Shown here: piece after piece, positions 1-6,438 of the stretch
Layout of the letters: each line of letters starts with the position of its first letter
Position numbering within the stretch: the stretch's first letter is position 1
Source: Candidatus Hydrogenedentes bacterium CG07_land_8_20_14_0_80_42_17
GTDB taxonomy: Bacteria; UBA8481
Length of the DNA: 7,026 nt
Reading direction: 5' to 3'
NCBI GenBank assembly: GCA_002780065.1
Contig: PEWQ01000049.1
Span: 1 to 7,026, forward strand
Made by a program: the position numbers and the translations under genes
Notes under the pieces: generated by a model
Seen by the model: the letters and a program-made list of their open reading frames with translations, nothing else
What the model was told of the DNA's origin: nothing
Databases searched by the model: none

Positions 1-98
1 GACGCCATTGCGCCACAGACGCCATTGCGCCGCAGACGCCATTGCGCCGCAGACGCCATTGCGCCGCAGACGCCATTGCGCCGCAGACGCCATTGCGC
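1..98. repeat. 17-bp GC-rich tandem repeat array, about 5.8 copies, open at the left window edge
   Basis: Five full head-to-tail copies of a 17-bp unit, GACGCCATTGCGCCGCA, start at 1, 18, 35, 52 and 69. A 13-base partial copy at 86-98 ends where the sequence changes to TGTGTAAATT. The first copy differs by one base (A for G at unit position 15) and the next four are identical, so the array is either young or kept uniform. Each unit contains the small dyad TGCG-C-CGCA. The unit has no stop codon in any of the six frames, so its open frames carry no coding information. The + frame beginning at base 1 stays open to a TAA at 103-105, so the array could be the tail of an upstream gene with a 17-residue repeated peptide. 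It could equally be a non-coding minisatellite. There is no spacer structure, so it is not CRISPR. Confidence 0.93.
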
Positions 99-133
99 TG
101 TGTAAATTGCTCTCATTGAGATTGTGAATTTAA

Positions 134-140
134 GAAAGGA
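134..140 (+). promoter_or_regulatory. Shine-Dalgarno sequence that selects the ATG at 150
   Basis: The purine run GAAAGGA lies directly against an ATG at 141, with no spacer, so it cannot serve that codon. It is 9 bases from the in-frame ATG at 150, which is normal spacing. This is the best Shine-Dalgarno sequence before any full-length gene in the window and it argues for a start three codons downstream of the longest reading frame. Confidence 0.7.
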
Positions 141-149
141 ATGCAGAAC

Positions 150-2273
150 ATGACTATTGTTTCAAAATCGTCAATTCGTTTTACATTAGTAAGTGCTTAC
201 GCATCAATTTTTTTCTTATTGGTTGCAGGACTTTTTTCTGCTTGCGGGCGGATGCCGTGGCCGCCTTCATCGCCTGCAACGACTGCAGCGCCATCTGCGC
301 TGCCGCCCGCACCTCTAAAATATCTTTTGCTTCACGATTTTGATCAGCACAAAATTTCGAATAATCTCGGAAGGGCATGTGGAAGCTGGAACGCTGAGCC
401 GGAAGATACTCGCTCATATGCGTCTGCGCAGATCGATGTTGCATCACGTCACGGTGATACAGGCGCAGGTCTTCGTCTCGAATATCATCTGAATCCCGAG
501 CGCGCTTCGCAGAACGGGTTCTGGATGAAACTTGGCAAGTTGGATATGTCGGACTATGACCATTTGGAGTTTTGGGTGCGCGGTGACTCGGCCGCAGGCT
601 TCGCGTCGCTTTTCAAGATTGAGTTAAAGAGACGCAAGTCGGATACCTCAAGGGAAATGGACAAGGCGAGCTTTGTGGTGCAGGGAATTACGAAAGAATG
701 GCGAAAAATCTCGATACCTTTGAACATGATGACAGGCATTACGGATTGGAAAGGAATAGACGAGTTCGTAATTGTGTTCCATACGCGGCACGCGGATTGT
801 CAGGCCGGCGCGTATTCGATCGATGAAATTGCTCTGGTGAAGACCGGCGGCCGCGGCCCCGGCATTTACGACCATGTCGCAATTCCAAAGAAGAAGGCGT
901 GGGAGGCGGCGCAAGGCGGGGAGACATCTGCAATTCAGGCCATTCGCCGTCGGCTTGTAGCGTGGCCGAGTTTTGGGCTTTCGGATCGCCGCTCCTTTCC
1001 GAATGACGACCGAGAATTTGTTCTTCGGATTGCGCGTGATACATGGAAAGGCATCTCATCTCTTGCAGACCGCGAACACGGTTTGCCATACGATACAGTG
1101 CGCTTCGGTACTCGAGGCTCGGTGCGATTCGACGAGTGCAGGCTCGGGGATTATACCAACATCACTAATATTGGACTCTACCTAATGTCGCTTGCCGCTG
1201 CCCGTGATCTCAAGTTCATCGCTGATACCGAGGCTGTTGGGTTAGCGCGCACTACTCTCGATTCGCTCGATAAGATGGAGACATGGAAGGGGTTCTACTA
1301 CAACTATTACGATTGCACTTCGCTCGAACGGTCATCGAACTTCGTATCGTTCGTCGATTCCGCATGGCTAACTGCCGGCCTCATTGTGCTCAGAAATGCA
1401 TTTCCTGTTTTGAAGTTACGCTGCGATTTGATAATTAATCGGCAGAATTATGAGCTGTTCTACGATCCTGTCGAACAGCACATGAATCACGGTTGGTACG
1501 TTCACATGAACGCGCGCGCGGAGTACAACTACGGCGCATTATACACGGAACCACGTGCGGGCAGTGTGATTGCCATTGGTCTGGGAGCAGTTCCAGAGGA
1601 ACACTGGTTCGCATTATTACGCACGTTTCCTGCCTCGAATGATTGGCAGGCTCTTGTGCCGCAAAATCGCGTCGTAAAGAATATTCGCGGACACGAGGTG
1701 ATAGGCGGATACTACTCATGGGGCGGTCTGCAATATGTGCCGTCGTGGGGCGGAAGTCTTTTCGAGGCACTGATGCCGACGATGATAATCGATGAGATGA
1801 AGTTTGCGCCAAAGAGCCTCGGACGTAACGACTTGATACATGCGACAATTCATCGAAAGTATGCGCTTGAGGAACTAAAGTATCCTATTTGGGGAATGTC
1901 TCCAAGCTCGGTGCCGACAGAAGACAACTACAGTGAATACGGAGTTCGAATTCTCGGAACGAAAGGTTACAAACCAGGAGCGGTGACGCCGCACGTCTCG
2001 GGCTTAGCCGTCAACTTCACTCCGCGGGAAGCTATTGCAAACTTTAGGGAGATGATCAAGCGATATGACTGTTACGGGGAATTTGGATTTTACGATGCGA
2101 TCGATCCGGTGACCGGGCAGGTCTCATACAAATATTTAGCGCTCGATCAGGAAATGCTATTTTTGGGTCTAGCTAATTATCTCGGTGATCACTGTGTGCA
2201 GAGATACTTTGAGGCAGATCCTGTTGCTCAGAAAGGACTCGCTGTTATTGGAAACGAGGATTTTTTAAAGTAG
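150..2273 (+). CDS. Secreted glucoamylase-like (PF10091/GH144-type) lipoprotein with N-terminal CBM11-like domain
   Basis: This 707-residue protein probably acts on a glucan outside the cytoplasm. Numbered from the ATG at 150, it opens with a hydrophobic signal segment (about residues 11-31) ending in the lipobox-like LFSAC, with Cys32 as the likely lipidated residue. A Pro/Ala/Ser-rich linker follows to about residue 56. Residues 57-231 look like a CBM11/galactose-binding beta-sandwich: DFDQ near the start, a DMSDYDHLEFWVRGD stretch, W-KISIPL, and YSIDEIAL at the end. From about residue 290 the sequence resembles the alpha/alpha-toroid glucoamylase-like family found in GH144 beta-1,2-glucanases and in cyclic beta-1,2-glucan synthases: TNITNIGLYL (336-345), GFYYNYYD (381-388), WGGSLFEALMP (533-543), GEFGFYDAID (643-652) and LDQEM (665-669). 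Substrate and catalytic residues cannot be fixed from sequence alone. The longer start at 141 is possible but poorly spaced from the ribosome binding site. The gene is clearly more GC-rich than the next one. Confidence 0.85.
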   Translation: MTIVSKSSIRFTLVSAYASIFFLLVAGLFSACGRMPWPPSSPATTAAPSALPPAPLKYLLLHDFDQHKISNNLGRACGSWNAEPEDTRSYASAQIDVASRHGDTGAGLRLEYHLNPERASQNGFWMKLGKLDMSDYDHLEFWVRGDSAAGFASLFKIELKRRKSDTSREMDKASFVVQGITKEWRKISIPLNMMTGITDWKGIDEFVIVFHTRHADCQAGAYSIDEIALVKTGGRGPGIYDHVAIPKKKAWEAAQGGETSAIQAIRRRLVAWPSFGLSDRRSFPNDDREFVLRIARDTWKGISSLADREHGLPYDTVRFGTRGSVRFDECRLGDYTNITNIGLYLMSLAAARDLKFIADTEAVGLARTTLDSLDKMETWKGFYYNYYDCTSLERSSNFVSFVDSAWLTAGLIVLRNAFPVLKLRCDLIINRQNYELFYDPVEQHMNHGWYVHMNARAEYNYGALYTEPRAGSVIAIGLGAVPEEHWFALLRTFPASNDWQALVPQNRVVKNIRGHEVIGGYYSWGGLQYVPSWGGSLFEALMPTMIIDEMKFAPKSLGRNDLIHATIHRKYALEELKYPIWGMSPSSVPTEDNYSEYGVRILGTKGYKPGAVTPHVSGLAVNFTPREAIANFREMIKRYDCYGEFGFYDAIDPVTGQVSYKYLALDQEMLFLGLANYLGDHCVQRYFEADPVAQKGLAVIGNEDFLK

Positions 2274-2284
2274 AGGATAATACG

Positions 2285-2317
2285 ATGATTTTATGCGATA
2301 ATCTAATGCTCAAATGA
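2285..2317 (+). CDS. Possible 10-codon leader ORF coupled to the GT39 gene
   Basis: A short frame encoding MILCDNLMLK starts at an ATG 8 bases after a good GAGGA ribosome binding site (2273-2277), which itself overlaps the stop of the preceding gene. Its TGA (2315-2317) overlaps the ATG of the glycosyltransferase gene at 2314 in an ATGA junction. The glycosyltransferase start has no Shine-Dalgarno sequence of its own, and its frame is closed upstream by TAA at 2299-2301. Ribosomes could therefore reach it by terminating on this mini-ORF and reinitiating. The arrangement is seen directly; translation of the peptide is inference, and chance occurrence of so short an ORF is quite possible. Confidence 0.35.
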   Translation: MILCDNLMLK

Positions 2318-3825
2318 CAAAGAAAGAAATTACACTTCTTGCCGTGATAATTGCTCTTGCCGTTTTTTTTAGATTTTACGGATTATACGGACAAGGCTTC
2401 TTTATGCACGATGAGGTCGCATACCTATTTCAGACGGAGCATCATGCAGAGGCATATAAATGGGCTTTTAATGCTCTTCTATCGATTCTACATCGAACCG
2501 CACCACAGCCTTATTTCTACATGCCGATAGTGAATGAAACAGCACGACCTCTTCATATACTATTTCTTATACCCTCAAACATGAACGTTGACTTTGGATT
2601 AATGACAATGGCTTCTTTCGGCATTCTATCTATTATCGTTTTGCTATTTCTAGTCAAAAAAAGCATATCCAATGAGAATAGCTTTATTCCGATTCTTTCC
2701 GTCTTTCTGCTTGCTGTATCGCCAGTCCATATTTTTCATTCTAGAACTCTCTTAGCCGAAGTTGACGGTCAGCTCTTTTTTCTTTTATCGCTGATTTTAT
2801 ACCAGAACGCCGAGTCAAAACGCAGATTAGTAATATCAGGTATAATTGCAGGCATTGCGGTTCTCGTTCAATCGAGATTATTTCTGATGTATCCGTTCCT
2901 TATATTTTGGGAAATAATAAATTATCGTTCTATAAAAAGATTTTTCCAGTGGCTCATGGGATTTGCATTGCCTCTTCTTGCGGTTGAAGGAATCTATAGG
3001 TGGGTAAGAGCCATTTTCCTCATAAAGGGCTTCGAACCGACGATTCCATCATATTTCATGCAATGGAAGATGAGAGCATTTTATGATGGAGGCGGATTTA
3101 ATTTTTCTCAACCGCTATTCGGAATCAAATATATTATCTTCACAGAAGGTATTTTATTCTTCACTCTTGCATGCATAGGCGCAATTAGAATTATTTTCGA
3201 CAGAGAAAAAAAATTGGAGCTTTTGATTTTAATCGGAGCCGCCTCGATATTTGTCTCGTCTTGTTATGAGCAATGGTTTCTTCCTCACGCAAGATATGGG
3301 AGACTTGTAGCGCCTGCAGTTCCATTTATGGCTGTTTCAGCCGCATACGCAATAAAATATCTACTTACTATGACGCAAAAGAGAAAACTGTTTTTTTTCA
3401 TACTGATTGCTTTGATTATGATTCCTAGAATCGAAATTATCTTCTCAACAGTAAATATGAAATCTGACTATGAATCTATATTTCAAAAAATAAAAAATCT
3501 TTCAGCGGTCCCGTTGGTCTCGGATTATCCTCTGCATGCAAAGTTTTACCTTGGCCGGGATTTAGCAGGCGGCGAAAATGAAATACTCAATCCGCATTTT
3601 GCTTTGGTTATTGATGAAAAGATGCATCGAGGAACAAATGATCTATTTGATTCTATTAAAAATGATAGTCCTATTGTTATTGAAAGAAGCCTGCGAGCAA
3701 GCCCGCTCATGTATCTCGAAGGAGTCAGAAACTCTAATTTTGAATTCCGGTATTCTACTCCTAAGCCGGCAAAACTTTACTCAATCGAAAATTACTCCGA
3801 TTTATTTGAACGATTATTGCATTAA
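2314..3825 (+). CDS. GT39-type (PMT/ArnT-like) multi-pass membrane glycosyltransferase
   Basis: This 503-residue integral membrane protein resembles the GT-C fold family that transfers sugars from polyprenyl-phosphate donors to lipid, protein or glycan acceptors on the outer face of the inner membrane. The first membrane helix (about residues 6-19) leads into an external loop with the acidic pair Asp33-Glu34 in HDEVAY, the expected catalytic/metal-site position in this family. The next helix is about 94-114. SPVHIFHSRTLLAE (136-149) is the typical second signature, followed by several hydrophobic helices. HARYGR and then PAVPFM, near residues 325-337, match the usual late-membrane motif. The last helix is near 358-376, after which about 125 residues form a hydrophilic C-terminal tail. 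Donor and acceptor cannot be read from the sequence. The gene is strongly AT-rich and contains three 8-base homopolymers. folE follows after 15 bp with no terminator, so transcription probably continues into it. Confidence 0.82.
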   Translation: MTKKEITLLAVIIALAVFFRFYGLYGQGFFMHDEVAYLFQTEHHAEAYKWAFNALLSILHRTAPQPYFYMPIVNETARPLHILFLIPSNMNVDFGLMTMASFGILSIIVLLFLVKKSISNENSFIPILSVFLLAVSPVHIFHSRTLLAEVDGQLFFLLSLILYQNAESKRRLVISGIIAGIAVLVQSRLFLMYPFLIFWEIINYRSIKRFFQWLMGFALPLLAVEGIYRWVRAIFLIKGFEPTIPSYFMQWKMRAFYDGGGFNFSQPLFGIKYIIFTEGILFFTLACIGAIRIIFDREKKLELLILIGAASIFVSSCYEQWFLPHARYGRLVAPAVPFMAVSAAYAIKYLLTMTQKRKLFFFILIALIMIPRIEIIFSTVNMKSDYESIFQKIKNLSAVPLVSDYPLHAKFYLGRDLAGGENEILNPHFALVIDEKMHRGTNDLFDSIKNDSPIVIERSLRASPLMYLEGVRNSNFEFRYSTPKPAKLYSIENYSDLFERLLH

Positions 3826-3840
3826 TGGTACTCTTCGCAA

Positions 3841-4449
3841 ATGAACAAAAAAATTTGGAACATACGATTACAAAGAATCGAGCGGCATGTCAAAGAGATG
3901 CTGATAGATTTAGGACTTGATTTAAACTCACCTGATTTGAAGGAAACTCCAAAACGCGTTGCAAAGATGTATTACGAAATCTTTGCGGGGCTGGATGAAA
4001 AAAAAGCTCCTGAAATAACTGTCTTCCCGAATACGGAAAAATATAGCTCAATGGTTATGGTGAAAGAAATTCCATTTTATTCGATATGTTCTCATCACCT
4101 CGTTCCTTTTTTTGGTGTCGGACATATTGCTTACATTCCGGACAAATCGATTGCAGGACTTTCGAAGCTTGCAAGAGTATTGGAATTTTTTGCGAAAAAA
4201 CCTCAGATGCAGGAACGGCTGACCGAAGAGATCGCCAATTATCTTGAACTGAAACTCAAGCCTCGCGGCGTCATGGTAGCAATTGAAGCTCGGCATTTGT
4301 GCATGGAGATGCGCGGAATAGAAAAATACGGTTCGGTCACGCTTACTTCAACTGTCAGAGGATTATTTAAATCGAAAGACGGAATTGAAAATCGCAGAGA
4401 ATTCATGAGTAAAATTATAAATTCGGATAGGTCATCAAGAAATTTATGA
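3841..4449 (+). CDS. folE: GTP cyclohydrolase I
   Basis: FolE converts GTP to 7,8-dihydroneopterin triphosphate plus formate, the first committed step of tetrahydrofolate synthesis and also the entry to queuosine and biopterin routes. It is a cytoplasmic zinc enzyme, usually a homodecamer. The 202-residue protein has the zinc ligands Cys83 and His86 in SICSHHLVPFFG, and Cys154 in RHLCMEMRGI. The Cys-Cys spacing of 71 is the same as in the E. coli enzyme (110 and 181). Other family blocks are ETPKRVAKMYYEIFAGL (35-51) and LSKLARVLEFFAKKPQMQERLTEEIA (split across 107-132). The length is normal and the protein is complete, so this is the zinc-dependent type IA enzyme and not FolE2. The start has no Shine-Dalgarno sequence and lies 15 bp after the GT39 stop. 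The gene ends in an ATGA overlap with metF, implying translational coupling. Confidence 0.96.
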   Translation: MNKKIWNIRLQRIERHVKEMLIDLGLDLNSPDLKETPKRVAKMYYEIFAGLDEKKAPEITVFPNTEKYSSMVMVKEIPFYSICSHHLVPFFGVGHIAYIPDKSIAGLSKLARVLEFFAKKPQMQERLTEEIANYLELKLKPRGVMVAIEARHLCMEMRGIEKYGSVTLTSTVRGLFKSKDGIENRREFMSKIINSDRSSRNL

Positions 4450-5333
4450 AGATCTCGGAAATACTTGCGTCTGCAAAAGGAAACCGTCCTGTCTTTTCAT
4501 TTGAATTCTTTCCACCGAAAACGCCGGAGGGCGAGGAATCTCTGTATCGAACCATAGATGACTTAAAAACTTTGAAACCGGATTTCGTTTCTATTACGTA
4601 TGGAGCAGGCGGCTCGACTAGAGATAAAACAGTAGAATGGTCGAGAAGAATTAAATTCGAGCTCGGAGTCGAAACGATGGCGCATCTTACGTGCGTCGGC
4701 GCGTCAAAGATTGAGATTTTAGGATTATTAAATCGACTCGCTGAAATTGAAATAGAAAACATCCTCGCTTTAAGAGGAGATCCTCCAAAAGGCAAAAGCA
4801 ATTTTATGCCTGCTGAAGATGGATTGGCTCATGCATCAGAGCTGATTTCTTTCATTCGCTCAAAATGGAACGCAAGGTTTTCGCTCGGAGCAGCAGGGTA
4901 TCCTGAAAAGCATCCCGAGGCGGTTGATTTCGAGATAGACATTAATTATTTGAAGGCGAAGATGGAAGCCGGAGCAGATTTCGTTCTGACTCAGCTTTTT
5001 TTTGACAATAAAGATTATTACAAATTTATCGATACTTTGAAGAATAAGTTTGGCGGTGAATTACCATGTCCTGTGATTCCCGGATTGATGCCTGTCACTG
5101 CGGCAGACCAATTAAAAAAGTTTGCGGAGATGTGCGGAGCAAAAATTCCAGAAGCTCTTGAAAAAGAAGTTCTATCCGCAAAGAATAAAGAAGAGGTTGA
5201 AGAGATAGGAATTGCCTACGCGATTAAACAGGCTAAAGGATTATTAAATCACGGCGCGCCAGGCATACATTTTTATACTCTGAATAAATCCAAATCCGCG
5301 ATGAAGGTATTAGGAACTATTAAGCATGATTGA
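4446..5333 (+). CDS. metF: 5,10-methylenetetrahydrofolate reductase
   Basis: MetF is a cytoplasmic FAD enzyme that reduces 5,10-methylene-THF to 5-methyl-THF, the methyl donor for methionine synthase. The 295-residue protein covers the whole TIM-barrel catalytic domain and is the usual bacterial length, without the eukaryotic regulatory C-terminus. Visible motifs are FSFEFFPPK with the catalytic Glu20, ITYGAGGSTRD (50-60), AHLTCVG (79-85), the FAD-associated LRGDPP with Asp112, GAAGYPEKHPEA (148-159) and TQLFFD with the folate-contacting Gln183. PVIPGLMP is also typical. The start overlaps the folE stop by four bases (ATGA), so both are probably made from one transcript in linked amounts. FolE supplies the pterin and MetF uses the finished folate. 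A likely terminator lies just downstream. Confidence 0.96.
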   Translation: MKISEILASAKGNRPVFSFEFFPPKTPEGEESLYRTIDDLKTLKPDFVSITYGAGGSTRDKTVEWSRRIKFELGVETMAHLTCVGASKIEILGLLNRLAEIEIENILALRGDPPKGKSNFMPAEDGLAHASELISFIRSKWNARFSLGAAGYPEKHPEAVDFEIDINYLKAKMEAGADFVLTQLFFDNKDYYKFIDTLKNKFGGELPCPVIPGLMPVTAADQLKKFAEMCGAKIPEALEKEVLSAKNKEEVEEIGIAYAIKQAKGLLNHGAPGIHFYTLNKSKSAMKVLGTIKHD

Positions 5334-5348
5334 ATGAATTACGAACGC

Positions 5349-5378
5349 AACGGCTAAAGCCTGCGGCAACCGTTTTTT
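5349..5378 (+). terminator. Probable intrinsic terminator / single REP-like palindrome after metF
   Basis: Outer arms AACGG (5349-5353) and CCGTT (5370-5374) can pair around an inner GCC-TGC-GGC hairpin (5359-5367). The right arm runs into six consecutive T residues (5373-5378) and then a T-rich stretch. An alternative small hairpin, GGC-TAAA-GCC (5352-5361), competes with the inner stem. It begins 15 bases after the metF stop, which is a good place for termination. The stem is short and has an internal loop, so efficiency may be modest. The GGCTAAAGCC core is also reminiscent of dispersed REP-type palindromes in other genomes; with one copy here that is only a suggestion. Confidence 0.55.
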
Positions 5379-5442
5379 GCTTTTATTATATTCTAAAAAT
5401 AAAGTAGAAAGTCCTCTTTATTTCAGCTAGATTAAAACAATT

Positions 5443-6438
5443 ATGATTCCCAGAACTTTGCATTTTGAAAATAACTCATTGGTGATTCTGGATCAGACTG
5501 AATTGCCTCTCAAACAGATTGAACTTCGTTTGAATACTGTCGACGATGTTGTCGATGCCATAAAGAAATTGAAGGTCAGAGGCGCACCTGCCATTGGCGT
5601 CGCCGCTGCTTATGGAGTGGCACTTGCGGCTATGAATGACCCTTTGTCTGTTTCCTCTGCGATCGATCGTTTGCGCGCAAGCCGCCCGACAGCAGTTAAT
5701 TTATTTTGGGCGCTCAATAGAATGGAAGCGCTTTTGAAGTCTTCGGCGCCGACGGAAAAATATTTGGAAGAGGCAATGTCAATAGAAGATGACGATGCCG
5801 AAAAATGTCGTCGTATAGGAGAATACGGCAGTGAACTGCTTCCGAGCAATGCAGTCGTGATAACGCATTGCAATGCCGGAGCAATGGCAACCGCAGGAAT
5901 CGGAACAGCGCTCGCTGTAATTTACAAAGCTGTCGAAAAAGGTAAAAAGATAAAGGTCTTCGTCGATGAAACTCGACCGCTTCTGCAGGGCGCAAGAATT
6001 ACGGCATGGGAGCTCGTCTCTTCAGGAATAGATGCAACTCTGATTACAGACAACATGGCGGCGGCTGTTATGTCTAGATTCAAAATCGATGCGGTGATTA
6101 CCGGAGCGGACAGAGTGGCGGCAAACGGCGATGCCGCAAATAAAATCGGAACGTTCGGGCTGGCTCTTGCCGCGAACTTCCATAAAATACCATTCTACAT
6201 TGCGGCTCCGATTTCAACTCTCGACCCGAATACTCCTGACGGCTCAGCGATTAAAATAGAGGAGAGATCTGCGGAAGAAGTGACTGAACCTTTTGGAAAG
6301 CGTATTGCTCCGTATGGAATTAAAGTTTTCAATCCGGCTTTCGATGTGACTCCTCATCATTTGATAAAGGCGTTGATAACAGACAAAGGTGTATTTTCTG
6401 CAGATTCTCTTGGCGTAAAGTCTGCTTTGAATGACTGA
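5443..6438 (+). CDS. mtnA: S-methyl-5-thioribose-1-phosphate isomerase
   Basis: MtnA converts methylthioribose 1-phosphate to methylthioribulose 1-phosphate in the methionine salvage pathway, which recycles methylthioadenosine left from polyamine synthesis and related reactions. The 331-residue protein belongs to the eIF2B-alpha/beta/delta-like family and has near-normal length. Diagnostic blocks are LVILDQTELP (13-22), VRGAPAIGVAAAYG (45-58), THCNAGAMAT with the catalytic Cys143, VDETRPLLQGARITAWEL (174-191), TDNMAA, and TGADRVAANGDAANKIGT with the catalytic Asp223. These features separate it from the regulatory eIF2B-like and ribose-1,5-bisphosphate isomerase relatives. No Shine-Dalgarno sequence precedes the ATG. 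It follows the metF terminator region by 64 bp of AT-rich sequence, so it may have its own promoter, though I see no convincing one. No other salvage gene (mtnK, mtnB, mtnD or MTA phosphorylase) is in the window. Confidence 0.95.
   Translation: MIPRTLHFENNSLVILDQTELPLKQIELRLNTVDDVVDAIKKLKVRGAPAIGVAAAYGVALAAMNDPLSVSSAIDRLRASRPTAVNLFWALNRMEALLKSSAPTEKYLEEAMSIEDDDAEKCRRIGEYGSELLPSNAVVITHCNAGAMATAGIGTALAVIYKAVEKGKKIKVFVDETRPLLQGARITAWELVSSGIDATLITDNMAAAVMSRFKIDAVITGADRVAANGDAANKIGTFGLALAANFHKIPFYIAAPISTLDPNTPDGSAIKIEERSAEEVTEPFGKRIAPYGIKVFNPAFDVTPHHLIKALITDKGVFSADSLGVKSALND

Noticed and set aside
1-98. CRISPR array
   Set aside because: The copies are directly adjacent with no variable spacers and the unit is too short.
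1-105. Open frame from base 1 to TAA 103-105 as a coding region
   Set aside because: The 17-bp unit contains no stop codon in any frame, so openness is expected by composition; no start or family signal supports coding.
107-135. Sigma-70-like promoter with TTGCTC as the -35 box
   Set aside because: At normal spacing the -10 position reads TTAAGA, a poor match; nothing better is visible.
1435-1848. 137-codon minus-strand frame inside the lipoprotein gene
   Set aside because: It lies wholly inside a well-supported gene, has Arg/Ser-rich antisense composition, and shows no family motif.
3578-3844. 88-codon + frame whose TGA overlaps the folE ATG
   Set aside because: It is an alternate frame of the GT39 C-terminus with low-complexity Leu/Ile content; the folE overlap is not enough to call it a gene.
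4415-4801. 128-codon minus-strand frame across folE-metF
   Set aside because: It is antisense to conserved metF motifs and has no recognisable domain.
5377-5405. Promoter for mtnA (TTGCTT, 17-base spacer, TAAAGT)
   Set aside because: The -10 match is only partial in very AT-rich DNA where such matches are common, so it is not listed as a feature.
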